From: an uncultured Pseudomonadales bacterium | GTDB taxonomy: Bacteria > Pseudomonadota > Gammaproteobacteria > Pseudomonadales > Cellvibrionaceae | Reading direction: 5' to 3' | Assembly (NCBI GenBank): GCA_947489425.1 | Contig: CANLDL010000001.1 | Location: forward strand, 434,001-498,000 | Length of the DNA: 64,000 nucleotides | In this document: piece after piece, positions 7,913 to 17,153 of the stretch | Layout of the letters: each line of letters starts with the position of its first letter | Position numbering within the stretch: position 1 is the stretch's first letter | Made by a program: the position numbers and the translations under genes | The notes under the pieces: generated by a model | The model's input: only the letters and a program-made list of their open reading frames with translations | Told to the model about the DNA's origin: nothing | Databases searched by the model: none

Positions 7913-8461
7913 TTATTTTCTAGCGGTAATAATCTGATATTGATCCGGTGTTAATTCAGGTAATTTTTTTAAAAATGCGACCATAGCCCAAATTCTCTCA
8001 TCACTATGAGTTGCTCCAAAAGCCGCCATGCCTGATGCCATAATGCCATGCTTAATCACCCAAAATTGTTGTTGCTCGATAGTATTTAGAGCATTATGTC
8101 CACCATCTTCATGTGTGTGCCCATGCTCCTCGGCACTTACTGTTAAGTTAGGTGGTTTGGGATATAGGCCAAGGCTTAAATCACTTTCTTTTTGTCCTGG
8201 CTGTAAATGGCAGCCTGAACACATATCATTATAATCTGCGCCTCCACTGAGCAAAAGCTGAGGATCATCTAGTGGAGGAACTTTAATATCTTTTGATGCT
8301 CTGGCAATGGATTTTTTACGTAGAGTGTCTAATAAAAAAAACGTTAAAGCATTATGTTTATTATCTGCTCCAATTGGGTAAAAGCCTGAATAAATAAAGC
8401 CCAAGGTAGATAATATTACTATCAACAATATGACGAATGAGTATTTAATTGTAGTTTTCAT
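7913..8461 (-). CDS. c-type cytochrome, membrane-anchored
   Basis: The 182-residue product has an N-terminal membrane helix or signal anchor (YSFVILLIVILSTLGFIYSG), a haem site CSGCH about residue 80, and a probable axial Met in the MASGMAAFG segment. A His-rich stretch (EEHGHTHEDGGHN) between them could bind copper. It lies between the His-rich small protein and the lipoprotein cytochrome on the same strand. It is probably a periplasmic electron carrier linked to copper handling; its partner is not known. Confidence 0.78.
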   Translation of the reverse strand: MKTTIKYSFVILLIVILSTLGFIYSGFYPIGADNKHNALTFFLLDTLRKKSIARASKDIKVPPLDDPQLLLSGGADYNDMCSGCHLQPGQKESDLSLGLYPKPPNLTVSAEEHGHTHEDGGHNALNTIEQQQFWVIKHGIMASGMAAFGATHSDERIWAMVAFLKKLPELTPDQYQIITARK

Positions 8462-8554
8462 TATTTTCTCTTTACTTTTTATCGTGTATCTTCAATGCAT
8501 GCAATGGAGCGAGAAACACTCACTCCACATCTAATTTTATAGCAAGGTTTTTAT

Positions 8555-8842
8555 TTACCCATGATGATCATATTTATGTTCATCTGTTTTATGTTCATTT
8601 TCTTTTTTAGTCCTACCCTCTTCTTTTTGATGCTTCCCATCATGACTATCTTCGTCCATACATCGCTTCATTATCGCTTGTACTATTGGGTCATTTATAT
8701 CCATTGTTGAGTGATCTACTGTTTGGCAATTAGGTTTTTCTGCATTATTTTTTTTATGCAATGCAGGGTCATGTGCATTGACACTCATTGTAATCAATAT
8801 GAAAGTTATGCTGATAAAAGTTATCAATAATTTATTTAACAT
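8555..8842 (-). CDS. small His/Met-rich periplasmic protein
   Basis: The 95-residue product has a signal peptide ending at VNA-H (residue 23) and a mature part full of potential metal ligands: HDPALHKK, CQTVDHSTMD, and a C-terminal tail with repeated His (EHKTDEHKYDHHG). No family is recognised. Its position between copB and the cytochrome genes and its composition suggest periplasmic copper binding. It is short but has a convincing signal sequence and its own intergenic spacing. Confidence 0.65.
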   Translation of the reverse strand: MLNKLLITFISITFILITMSVNAHDPALHKKNNAEKPNCQTVDHSTMDINDPIVQAIMKRCMDEDSHDGKHQKEEGRTKKENEHKTDEHKYDHHG

Positions 8843-8891
8843 GGGTTTTTCCTTTAAAAATCATAATTATAAGTAAGGTAAAATTGTTACA

Positions 8892-9623
8892 TTAAAACCA
8901 AGCGCTAAAACCAACAACAAATTGCACATCGCTAGTGGGTTCACCTTCATCTCTTGCAAAATCGGCGGTTACCCCATAGCTTCTTTCCCAATTAACACCG
9001 ATATAAGGTGAAAACTCAGGGATAATTGCATAGGCTAAACGTAATCCAACTTCTGTATCAGATACACCGGAGCCGGTTCCTGTCTCCTCGTCATTTTCAC
9101 CAAATATATTAATCTCAAATTCAGGTATCAATACAAGGCGCTGTGTGATTGGCAGCTCATATTCAGCTTCGAAACGAAAGGCTGTACGTCCTGATTCTCC
9201 AATAAATAAAGCAGCTTCGATATCAATATAATAAGGCGCTAATCCTTGAAAACTAGCAACAGCCCAATTACGCTCTGGCGTAGGTTCAAAATCTCTTCGG
9301 AGCCCTACTTGAAAATCCCAAAAAGAAGAAATTGCTTTGCTATAAAGCAGTTGCAATTCTATTTCTTCATTTTCTCCATCAACTCGCTCAGCATCTGCCT
9401 TAATCCAAAATTTATTCAAGTCGTAACCAACCCAAGCCTGCCCTTCAAAAACAAAGGGATCTTCATCACCGTTGCGCTGCTCAAATTGATCAATGTTAAC
9501 CTTATAAAGCAATGGATCGTCTTTGCCACCGGCAAATACAGATACGCTGAATGCTAAAATTGAGGCTTGCAAAAGCAACAACAGGCATCTTCTTTTCAAT
9601 TTAATTTTCATTGTTATACTCAT
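8892..9623 (-). CDS. copB: CopB family outer-membrane copper resistance protein
   Basis: The 243-residue product has a signal peptide (LLLLQASILAFSVSVFAG) and a mature part of alternating beta strands ending in Phe, as expected for an outer-membrane barrel. Segments such as VGYDLNKFWIKADAE, APYYIDIEAALFIGESG and FSPYIGVNWER are characteristic of CopB/PcoB. It lacks the long Met/His-rich N-terminal extension of some CopB proteins, whereas the neighbouring CopA carries such a Met/His segment. It lies directly downstream of copA. Confidence 0.88.
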   Translation of the reverse strand: MSITMKIKLKRRCLLLLLQASILAFSVSVFAGGKDDPLLYKVNIDQFEQRNGDEDPFVFEGQAWVGYDLNKFWIKADAERVDGENEEIELQLLYSKAISSFWDFQVGLRRDFEPTPERNWAVASFQGLAPYYIDIEAALFIGESGRTAFRFEAEYELPITQRLVLIPEFEINIFGENDEETGTGSGVSDTEVGLRLAYAIIPEFSPYIGVNWERSYGVTADFARDEGEPTSDVQFVVGFSAWF

Positions 9624-9675
9624 TTAATTTTCTCTATTAATATTGTGTCCACATTCACTAATTAGGTGGCCAGTT

Positions 9676-11622
9676 TTAACTGATTTGGACCTCACGCATC
9701 ATGCCTGGCATATGGTAAATAAGATGACAGTGATACGCCCATCGGCCCATAGCATCTGCTGTAACTAAGTAACTGATGCTAGAACCTGGATGAACAAGAA
9801 TAGTGTGTTTACGTGGAATATAATTGGGCTCGCCGGTTTCGAGTTCGCTCCAAACACCGTGTAGATGCATAGGATGAGTCATCATCGTATCATTGACTAA
9901 AACAATGCGAACACGCTCACCATATTTGAGTTTTATAGGGTCAGCGTCGGTAAATTTAATGCCGTTTATAGACCACATATAACGCGTCATATTGCCGGTA
10001 AGATGCAACTCGATTTCCCGTGTAGGTTCTCGAGTATCAATTGTTGGTGTTAAATTACGAATGTCTGCGTAGGTCAAAACTTTGCGGTTATAAAGTTGCA
10101 AGTGATCACGCAAACCAACACCTGGATCGCTCAAGCCATTTTGAAAACTTTCTGCGCGCATATCCATATGTGGACCAAATTCACTTTTAGCATGAACAAG
10201 GTTTGTCTTATTTGTACCATACCCAGCCATACCCAACATAGAAGTAGATACTGACTTCGTCACCATCCCATGTTGCCCATGGCTCATTGAGCCTGATGCG
10301 TGAGTCATTTTGCTATGATCCATTGGTGCTGAACCATGCCCTCTTTTACTGTGATCCATTTTACTATGGTCCATTTTAGATCCGTTGTTAGATGCCTTTA
10401 CTACAGAGCTAGTATGTGCACTATGGTCTATTTGTTTTTTCTGTTGGCCATGTTGACTATGGCTTCCTCCAGCCATTCCCATATCACCATGACCCAACAC
10501 GGGTGCATAATCCATTGATGGAATTTCTGCTTGCCAGTTAACATTTGGCGTTAATACACCTCGTGTAAAACCCGTTCGATCAATAGTTTGTGCAAAAATG
10601 GTGTAGGCACTATCGCTGCTTGGCTCAACAATAACATCGTAAGTTTCTGCAACGCCTATTCGAAATTCATCGATAGTTACAGGTTCAATATTTTGTCCGT
10701 CGGATGCAACCACAGTCATTTTTAAACCAGGGATACGCACATCAAAAATAGTCATGGCAGCGGCATTAATAAAACGCAGACGAACTTTTTCTCCTTTACT
10801 AAACAGAGCCTGCCAACCGTCATCTGGCGTCATGCCATTCATTAAAAATGTATAAGTATGTCCATTAACATCAGCAAGATCCGTGTCGCTCATACGCATT
10901 TGATTCCACATAGCACGATCACGTAGCGTCGCATTAACACCTTTACTTTTAATATCTTTCCACAAATCACCTGCTGTTCGTTCTCGGCGGTTATAATAAT
11001 GGCTCACCTTTTTTAGGCGAGCATATACTCTTTCAGGTCTTTGATCTGACCAGTCCGATAAAACCACAACATGATCACGATCATAAGCAACAGGGTCTGG
11101 CTCTTTTGGATCAATCACAATAGCGCCATACACCCCTGTTTGTTCCTGAAAACCAGAATGACTGTGATACCAATATGTACCACTTTGATTGACATCAAAT
11201 TCATACTCAAAAGTATCGCCAGGCTTAATACCCGCAAAACTCAGACCCGGTACACCATCCATTTTTGAGGGTAAAATCATGCCATGCCAATGGATGGAGC
11301 TATCATGAGATAGGTTATTTTTGACATTCAATTTTACTCGCTCGCCTTCTTTCCAGCGTAAAATAGGTGCAGGTAATGAGCCATTCACAGTGGTTGCTAT
11401 TTTATCTCTACCCGTTAAGTTGACAGCTTGATAACCAATATCTAAATTGAATTTATTGCCCCGCAATGTTTGTGGTGATGATCGTTTAGTAGTTGCTCCT
11501 AACGATAGACTTGAACTCAAGCCAAGCCCTAGAGCAGCACTGCCAGCAGCCATACCTGTCACAAAACGGCGTCGTGAAAGATGAGGTGGCGTCAGAATCG
11601 CCGATGGATAATTTGTCTTCAT
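9676..11622 (-). CDS. copA: CopA multicopper oxidase, Tat-exported
   Basis: The 648-residue product has a twin-Arg signal (LSRRRFVTGMAAG) and all copper motifs of the CopA/PcoA family: IHWHG (about residue 112), TYWYHSHSG, and near the C-terminus HPMHLHG and YHCHLIYHMPGMM with the type 1 Met. A Met/His segment with repeated MDHSKM lies around residues 385-450, the usual CopA copper-binding insert. It oxidises Cu(I) in the periplasm. It is the second gene of the copper operon, followed by copB. Confidence 0.95.
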   Translation of the reverse strand: MKTNYPSAILTPPHLSRRRFVTGMAAGSAALGLGLSSSLSLGATTKRSSPQTLRGNKFNLDIGYQAVNLTGRDKIATTVNGSLPAPILRWKEGERVKLNVKNNLSHDSSIHWHGMILPSKMDGVPGLSFAGIKPGDTFEYEFDVNQSGTYWYHSHSGFQEQTGVYGAIVIDPKEPDPVAYDRDHVVVLSDWSDQRPERVYARLKKVSHYYNRRERTAGDLWKDIKSKGVNATLRDRAMWNQMRMSDTDLADVNGHTYTFLMNGMTPDDGWQALFSKGEKVRLRFINAAAMTIFDVRIPGLKMTVVASDGQNIEPVTIDEFRIGVAETYDVIVEPSSDSAYTIFAQTIDRTGFTRGVLTPNVNWQAEIPSMDYAPVLGHGDMGMAGGSHSQHGQQKKQIDHSAHTSSVVKASNNGSKMDHSKMDHSKRGHGSAPMDHSKMTHASGSMSHGQHGMVTKSVSTSMLGMAGYGTNKTNLVHAKSEFGPHMDMRAESFQNGLSDPGVGLRDHLQLYNRKVLTYADIRNLTPTIDTREPTREIELHLTGNMTRYMWSINGIKFTDADPIKLKYGERVRIVLVNDTMMTHPMHLHGVWSELETGEPNYIPRKHTILVHPGSSISYLVTADAMGRWAYHCHLIYHMPGMMREVQIS

Positions 11623-11832
11623 TATTTTTCTCCAAATACATTATTTTTTTAGTGACACGTCCATAATTCAGTGCCCTATTCCATAACGTTAAGGTTCGTG
11701 TTTGTACACATGTTGACTCCTAAAAACCTACCAATGAGATTTTTCGAAGATTGCAAAAGAATAAAATTTATGAGCAGAAAAGCCGACCTTATTTAGCCTA
11801 TAGACTAAGGCAGGAGACGGACTTGCCCTGTG

Positions 11833-12204
11833 TTAAGCGAGAATAGGTGGACGGTAGAGTGAACTAGATAATATATCGATAGAGAGAGAGGTTGAGTAAA
11901 TTTGAAACGATAAATGAACTGGCTTTATGATAGGCAACAAATTACTCAAAATTAATGATGGTTGGCAAACTATACTGCAAGCATCGCAATTCATTGATGA
12001 CATATCATGAGCGCTAGCAGTAGAACTAGTATCCATTGTGTGCATGGCAATAGGTCCTTCAGGCTCTATAAGCTGAGTTATACAATCTGTTTGGTTATGC
12101 CCGGTACAGTCCAGCTTGGTATGATGCATTGCCGATGCAGCCACAAAAAGTTGCTGGCTAAGAAACCAAATTAACAATATCGTTGTGAACTGTCGCTTTT
12201 TCAT
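11833..12204 (-). CDS. CopL-like small copper leader protein
   Basis: The 123-residue product has a signal-like N-terminus (FTTILLIWFLSQQLFVAASA) and is rich in His, Met and Cys, with MNCDACSIVCQ holding three Cys. The C-terminus SLYRPPILA resembles the YRPP ending of CopL/DUF2946-type proteins found at the head of copper operons. It is the first gene after the MerR-type promoter. In Xanthomonas copL influences copper-dependent expression of copAB; the role here is inferred. Confidence 0.65.
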   Translation of the reverse strand: MKKRQFTTILLIWFLSQQLFVAASAMHHTKLDCTGHNQTDCITQLIEPEGPIAMHTMDTSSTASAHDMSSMNCDACSIVCQPSLILSNLLPIIKPVHLSFQIYSTSLSIDILSSSLYRPPILA

Positions 12205-12250
12205 GAAGTTAGTATAGCTTTAGCGTCTTTTTCATTTAATGTGTAGTCAC

Positions 12251-12281
12251 ATTAAACACCTAGAGTTAGCTCTAGGGTCAA
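12251..12281 (-). promoter_or_regulatory. MerR/CueR-type copper promoter
   Basis: On the minus strand -35 TTGACC (12276-12281) and -10 TTTAAT (12251-12256) are separated by 19 bp, the over-long spacer typical of MerR activators. The spacer region holds a perfect dyad CCTAGAG/CTCTAGG with a 4-bp centre (12259-12276). It lies between the MerR gene and the copL-like gene and should drive the whole copper operon. Confidence 0.82.
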
Positions 12282-12292
12282 TAGAAAAGATA

Positions 12293-12685
12293 TTATTTTT
12301 CAAATTCTTTTAAAATTGGGCAATCAGGCTCTAGGCTAAGTTCACAGGCAGTTAGCAAGCTCTGAAGTTCGTCATGTAGTTGGGATAGGTCGTATATTTT
12401 TTGTTCTAATTCGTTCAGTTTCTGTTTCATCATCTTGCGTATTTGCGGCTTAACATTAGCAGGTTGGTTACGAAAGTCTAATAGTTGTCTAATAGAGTCA
12501 AGACTAAACCCCATTCGTTGTGCATGTCGGATAAACCGAATACGCGCAATTAACTCGTTATTGTAATAACGTATGCCATTTGTACTACGTGTTACCTCCC
12601 CTAACAAACCAATTTTCTCATAGTAACGTAAGGTATCAACTGATACATTGAGTACTGTAGCCACTTCACCAATTCTTTTACGCAT
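12293..12685 (-). CDS. cueR: MerR-family copper-responsive regulator (CueR-like)
   Basis: The 130-residue product has the MerR helix-turn-helix (IGEVATVLNVSVDTLRYYEK, then IGLLGEVTRS), a dimerisation helix, and a C-terminal loop with Cys114 and Cys122. The C-x7-C spacing is that of the Cu(I)-binding pair in CueR. It would bind the 19-bp-spacer promoter just downstream and distort it when copper is bound. Silver or gold response is also usual for the family. The gene is transcribed in the same direction as the operon it is thought to control. Confidence 0.88.
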   Translation of the reverse strand: MRKRIGEVATVLNVSVDTLRYYEKIGLLGEVTRSTNGIRYYNNELIARIRFIRHAQRMGFSLDSIRQLLDFRNQPANVKPQIRKMMKQKLNELEQKIYDLSQLHDELQSLLTACELSLEPDCPILKEFEK

Positions 12686-13129
12686 AATTTGTCACTAATT
12701 ACCAAGACGGATATCATAATCACTTCAAATAAAAAACAAATCGACTAAGAGCCTAGCTATTACTGGCATACAACATATAAAGCTTACTTGCTATGCTCCC
12801 ACTCAAACACGATATTGTAGTTTACACACAAAATCTTAAGATCCAAATAATCCAAGCAATGCCCTACGGGCAACCTCAATTAGATTGATAATTCCCTTTT
12901 AATGCTAATAATTTTGACAGCCGATCAAAAGGCTGTCTTCAATAGCATTACTCTATGATCTGGTCACCCGCAAGATAGTATAAAATCAATAGTTTTATCT
13001 TATATACCCACTATATTCTTAAATGTAGTATTGATAATCATGACCCCATCACAATTTGCGAAAGCTATCCATTCTGTAAATAGAATTAATTATCATTTGC
13101 TATAAGCGTTTTTTGCAGTTTGCAGGTAA
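12686..13129. other. 444-bp intergenic region
   Basis: No coding frame is supported. It holds a nested inverted repeat at 12901-12949, a short hairpin TGCCC/GGGCA at 12860-12872, and two AT-rich GATAATCAT/TTATCATTT stretches near 13,030-13,100 that only loosely resemble Fur sites. It lies downstream of the truncated adaptor gene, so lost sequence (for example a pump gene) may once have been here. Confidence 0.4.
12901..12949. repeat. nested inverted repeat, possible terminator
   Basis: Inner arms GACAGCC (12916-12922) and GGCTGTC (12931-12937) with an 8-base loop sit inside outer arms AATGCTA (12901-12907) and TAGCATT (12943-12949). The inner 7-bp GC-rich stem could terminate transcription coming from the importer operon, although no long T-run follows on either strand. 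Confidence 0.45.
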
Positions 13130-13996
13130 TTACCCAATAATCGGTAAGCTACCTGTCCTGGTGTCGAGTTCAGGTTTTTTCGCACTGACAACACCGGCCC
13201 AATAGGAATCAGACAAATCTTGAATTTTAATCTTGACCTCGGCGCCAATGAGTCGTTTATCGTCAATGAGTTGCCATTGCTGTAAAGTCAAAGGAAGAGA
13301 TATTTCGGGTTCAGAATCTGCAACGAGGGTAAATAAGGCAGTGTTTGTTGTTATGTATTCTGCTTGGTTGACTTCTTTACTTAAAATAACTCCATTAAAT
13401 GGAGCCGTAATTTTGGTATTGGCAAGGTCTACTTTCGCTTTTTCGACGGCTATTTCCTTCGCCTTAAAGTTTGCCTCCGCTGCTTGTAATTGTGGAATTC
13501 TCTTTGCAAGCTCTGATGCTTTGGCAGTACTGCTATAAGCCTGAATATCACGTTTTGCTTGCCTATGCTCACCTCGCTCTTCGACGACTCTTATTCGTGC
13601 ATCAGCTAGGTCGAGCTCTGCCTCAGCTAATGCGACTTTTGCCTCTAAGTTACTTAGGCTAAGCAATAATTCTCCCTTTTTTACACGACTACCGACACTT
13701 AAAGCAGGAGAAATCGAATCAACGTGGCCAGAGAGCCTAGCATTAACATGGCTGAGCTGCTTAGCCTCTACGGTACCGTTAGCTTTTACAGTGACACTAT
13801 TAGCATTTAGGTCACTGATGGCAATAACATCAACTAAAGTAATGGACTTACTGGTAGATGTATTAGTAACTATAGGGTTAGCTGATTTTGCATAGCTTAA
13901 ATAAACCACTGACGTGGCTAAACAGATAACCCCTACTATCACTGATAGTAGGGACTTGATAGTTGTGGTCATGTTTATCTCGCTATTTATCGTCAA
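13130..13996 (-). CDS. RND/HlyD-type periplasmic adaptor, C-terminally truncated
   Basis: The 288-residue product has a membrane anchor (LLSVIVGVICLATSVVYL), a barrel-sandwich half (SHVNARLSGHVDSISPAL, VGSRVKKGELLLSL), a helical hairpin with Ala/Glu-rich repeats, the second lipoyl half (ITAPFNGVILSKEVNQAEYI) and part of the beta barrel. It stops at DTRTGSLPIIG, where adaptors normally continue for 80-120 residues through the rest of the barrel and the membrane-proximal domain. No pump gene follows. It is 15 bases after the binding-protein gene, so it is probably cotranscribed with the importer. It may be a decayed PvdR-like exporter component. A second Met, at residue 9, is an alternative start. 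Confidence 0.75.
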   Translation of the reverse strand: MTINSEINMTTTIKSLLSVIVGVICLATSVVYLSYAKSANPIVTNTSTSKSITLVDVIAISDLNANSVTVKANGTVEAKQLSHVNARLSGHVDSISPALSVGSRVKKGELLLSLSNLEAKVALAEAELDLADARIRVVEERGEHRQAKRDIQAYSSTAKASELAKRIPQLQAAEANFKAKEIAVEKAKVDLANTKITAPFNGVILSKEVNQAEYITTNTALFTLVADSEPEISLPLTLQQWQLIDDKRLIGAEVKIKIQDLSDSYWAGVVSAKKPELDTRTGSLPIIG

Positions 13997-14011
13997 TATT
14001 TATTACCATTT

Positions 14012-14935
14012 TTATGGTTGTGACTTTAGTGGACGCTCAGTAAGATGAGAGGATAATAAATAAGCAGAGCCAATTAACCCGCCCATCGATTCACCATAGC
14101 GACTTCGATGAAAATATAAAAACTGATTATTTTTAATGGCAAATAGGTTTTTCCATTGTAGAGAATTGCGAAAATCCTGCGTATCTTCACGGCTATTCAA
14201 CAAAGGCTCATAAGTATCGACGATAACATCAGAGTTGAAATCAGAGATTCTTTCTAAACTATAATTAACGCCCTTCTTGGCTTTTTGATAAGCCTCAACT
14301 CGACCTAATTTCATATCTTCAATGACATGATCTAAGCCTCCTCTACCTATTAATTGAAAATTATCTTCATAGACCTCTAAGGTAGTAATACTAATCTCAC
14401 TAGCATTAGGTAATAAGCGATTAAACTCCGCCAATATCCAATTGTATTCTTTTTGTTGCTGTTTAAATTTATCACTTTTGTTAACTAGGCTAGCAAGTTG
14501 CTCTGCCCATATCGTAGTATGAGATTCTCGTGTAGGTAAAATAACAACAGGGGCAATGGTGGCTAGCTTCTCTACCCATTTTTTTTGGTATGACAAACCG
14601 ATAATTAAATCAGGCTTAAGTGATGCAATCGCTTCTATATCTGGACTGGAGTGACTGCCTACGTATTTAATCGCATCAGTATTAAAGCGATGTTGAGCTC
14701 CACGAAAATAAGCTGGCTTCCATAGTTTTTTGCGTGCTACCGAGCCACAAGGAGTAACTCCCAACTCCATTAGCTGAATTGTCAGGCTAAAGTCATGTAA
14801 AGAGACCACACATTGAGGATTAACAGGGACCTCTACATCACCAAACTGATTGCTAAATATTTTTTTATCTTCGGCTTGCACATCGATAGCGAGTATAAAA
14901 AGCAAGGTGATGATTACTGTTTTAAAAAAAAGCAT
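14012..14935 (-). CDS. iron-siderophore ABC transporter substrate-binding protein
   Basis: The 307-residue product has a signal peptide ending DVQA and the TroA/FecB-type fold: VVSLHDFSLTIQLMELGV, IKYVGSHSSPDIEAIASLKP, DLIIGLSYQ, ILPTRESHTTIWAEQLASL. It would bind a ferric siderophore in the periplasm and pass it to the two permeases encoded upstream. Gene order receptor-ATPase-permease-permease-binding protein on one strand supports a complete importer. Confidence 0.88.
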   Translation of the reverse strand: MLFFKTVIITLLFILAIDVQAEDKKIFSNQFGDVEVPVNPQCVVSLHDFSLTIQLMELGVTPCGSVARKKLWKPAYFRGAQHRFNTDAIKYVGSHSSPDIEAIASLKPDLIIGLSYQKKWVEKLATIAPVVILPTRESHTTIWAEQLASLVNKSDKFKQQQKEYNWILAEFNRLLPNASEISITTLEVYEDNFQLIGRGGLDHVIEDMKLGRVEAYQKAKKGVNYSLERISDFNSDVIVDTYEPLLNSREDTQDFRNSLQWKNLFAIKNNQFLYFHRSRYGESMGGLIGSAYLLSSHLTERPLKSQP

Positions 14936-14995
14936 AATATTCCTAATTGATAAGATCTTTAACTGGCAACACTCGTGAGTGTGAGATTACTAACA

Positions 14996-16117
14996 TTAAG
15001 TAGCCTGCTGTCGATTAAGTCTTATGATTAAATAAATAAAATAGGGAGACCCAAATAAAACAATAACCAAGCCCGCTGGCAACTGTAGAGGCGCAAAAAG
15101 TAGGCGCCCTATCGTATCTCCTAATAAAACTAGCACACTGCCAACTAATGCCGACAAAGGAATTAATACCCCGTGTCGGTTGCCACAAAATTGCCGCGCA
15201 ATATGTGGTGCCATAAGCCCTACAAAGGTTAATGTACCTACTGTAGCCACCGATGCCGAAGTTAAGATAACACTACATATAAGTAATACAGGGACAATTA
15301 TTTTATTACTAACGCCTCGACTTATAGCTATAGAGTCACCCAGAGCGAGCAGATTGAGTTCTCTAAAAAGTAGCCATATAAGCGGTGCTGCAACGGCAAA
15401 CCATAGCCACATAACTTTAATTTGTGGCCAATCGACTTGATGTAAACTACCGCCTAGCCACAATAAGGCAGATTCAACACGGTCAATATCACCATAGGTA
15501 ATAAGCAAATCACTAATGGCACTTAATATCGATGAGATACCAACACCGACTAAAATTAATCGAATAGGTAAAAAGCGTCCAAAAGAGGATAAAAAGTAAA
15601 TAAATAAGGCAACAGAAACCCCACCGATCATTGCACTAAAAGGTAACCAAAATGAAGAGACAATATTTGGTAGTGCCACAATAAATAATAAAAGCGTAAC
15701 ACTTGCACCAGCCTCTACACCGATAAGCCCAGGAGATGCCAATGCATTTCTGGTGATAGATTGTAAAACCACCCCAGCTATAGCGAGTGCACTACCGCAT
15801 AAAATAGCTGCTAATAATCTGGGCATACGTAAATCCCAAATTATTTTGCTGGCATCTTGAGCTGGGTTGCCAACAGAAAATAGTATTTTAAAACTTTTAA
15901 GCATGCTTATTTCATAGCTACCGCTACTGATACTAAAGAGAAAGACGACTAAGCCTAATAAAGAAAAACTAATAAGCGATAAAACGTCTTTACTGCGCAC
16001 GCGTAATAAAATACTAGGTGCAGGTTTAATAAACAGTGTTTTAGTTCGAAAGTTAGGTAATGGGATATTTTTTGAAACATTGCCTTGTATGTCTGACATA
16101 TTATCGCAATCTCCCAA
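14996..16117 (-). CDS. FecCD-type siderophore ABC permease (second)
   Basis: The 373-residue product is a multi-helix permease of the BtuC/FecCD family, with DLRMPRLLAAILCGSALAIA, GLIGVEAGASVTLL, and VATVGTLTFVGLMAPHIARQ near the C-terminus. The N-terminal 40 residues before the first helix are longer than usual; Met6 is an alternative start. Its start overlaps the end of the first permease gene by 17 bases. It forms a heterodimeric channel with that permease in the inner membrane. Confidence 0.9.
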   Translation of the reverse strand: MGDCDNMSDIQGNVSKNIPLPNFRTKTLFIKPAPSILLRVRSKDVLSLISFSLLGLVVFLFSISSGSYEISMLKSFKILFSVGNPAQDASKIIWDLRMPRLLAAILCGSALAIAGVVLQSITRNALASPGLIGVEAGASVTLLLFIVALPNIVSSFWLPFSAMIGGVSVALFIYFLSSFGRFLPIRLILVGVGISSILSAISDLLITYGDIDRVESALLWLGGSLHQVDWPQIKVMWLWFAVAAPLIWLLFRELNLLALGDSIAISRGVSNKIIVPVLLICSVILTSASVATVGTLTFVGLMAPHIARQFCGNRHGVLIPLSALVGSVLVLLGDTIGRLLFAPLQLPAGLVIVLFGSPYFIYLIIRLNRQQAT

Positions 16118-17144
16118 TAACTAAGGCGATAAAAACAGGAGCACCAATTAAAGCAGTAACAATACCTGTGTTTATTTCATAGGGATCAATAATAATACGT
16201 GCCACAAGATCGGCACTGACGAGTAAGAGCGCACCACAAACCAATGCAAAAGGTAATAGCCATAGGTAATTATTTTTAACAAATAGCCTTGCCATATGTG
16301 GCACCACTAAACCTACAAAGCCAATGGGGCCTGCCAGAGCAACAACGGAACCCGATAGTAAAACAATAGATAAAATGGTAATAATTTTTAAACGCTTGAT
16401 ATTAACACCCAAGCTATTGGCTACTTTTTCACCTAAATGATAAGCATTGAGTGAGCGTGTTAATACTATAGCGCCAATGCCACCCACTAAAAGATAAGGC
16501 CATACCCAGAGTATTTTTTTTGCATCGCTTGCACCAATAGAGCCTGTTAGCCAATGGCGTAATTTTTCTAAACCTTGTTGGTCAACGAGTAAAACAATCG
16601 CCGTCATTGCAGAAAATAATGCGGTGATCGCAACACCAGAAAGTATTAAGCGTTCAGCCCCCCTATTTTTACCACTCAATAAAAAAACTAAACCCGCTGC
16701 GAATAAAGCCCCTAAAAAAGCAGACAAGGCTAAATAAATAGAAGAATTTGTAGAGAAAAATACCGAGCCAATAACAACAAAGAATGCAGCTCCACTATTG
16801 ATACCCAATATCCCTGGATCTGCGAGGGGGTTGTGACTAATTGCCTGTATAAGAACACCAGCAATAGCGAGCGCGCCACCTGCAATTAAGGCGACATAAA
16901 GCCTAGGGATACGTATAGTTAAAATAATATTTTGGTCGGGATTAGTATAATCAGGCATAGTTAACGCCTGCCAAGCCAATTCCCAAGGAATATTTTTTGC
17001 GCCTAAACTTAGATGAAAAAAACAAACAATTAGTAAGGCAAAAAATAGGCAGCTTAAAAACACACTATATTTATAATGCACTGGCACAGTTGTATTAAAG
17101 ATTCTATCAATAGTTGTGTTAAGGGGTTTTATTAATGCTTGCAT
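16101..17144 (-). CDS. FecCD-type siderophore ABC permease (first)
   Basis: The 347-residue product has about nine or ten membrane helices and the family signatures TIRIPRLYVALIAGGALAIA, LGINSGAAFFVVIG and ALAGPIGFVGLVVPHMARL. It pairs with the neighbouring permease, with which it overlaps, and with the ATPase gene nine bases upstream. This is the inner-membrane channel of a ferric-siderophore importer. Length and architecture are normal. Confidence 0.9.
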   Translation of the reverse strand: MQALIKPLNTTIDRIFNTTVPVHYKYSVFLSCLFFALLIVCFFHLSLGAKNIPWELAWQALTMPDYTNPDQNIILTIRIPRLYVALIAGGALAIAGVLIQAISHNPLADPGILGINSGAAFFVVIGSVFFSTNSSIYLALSAFLGALFAAGLVFLLSGKNRGAERLILSGVAITALFSAMTAIVLLVDQQGLEKLRHWLTGSIGASDAKKILWVWPYLLVGGIGAIVLTRSLNAYHLGEKVANSLGVNIKRLKIITILSIVLLSGSVVALAGPIGFVGLVVPHMARLFVKNNYLWLLPFALVCGALLLVSADLVARIIIDPYEINTGIVTALIGAPVFIALVIGRLR

Positions 17145-17153
17145 AATACTGTA

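Noticed and set aside
13030..13105. GATAATCAT and TTATCATTT stretches as Fur boxes
   Set aside because: Matches are partial, there is no gene start in the right direction, and the region is AT-rich.
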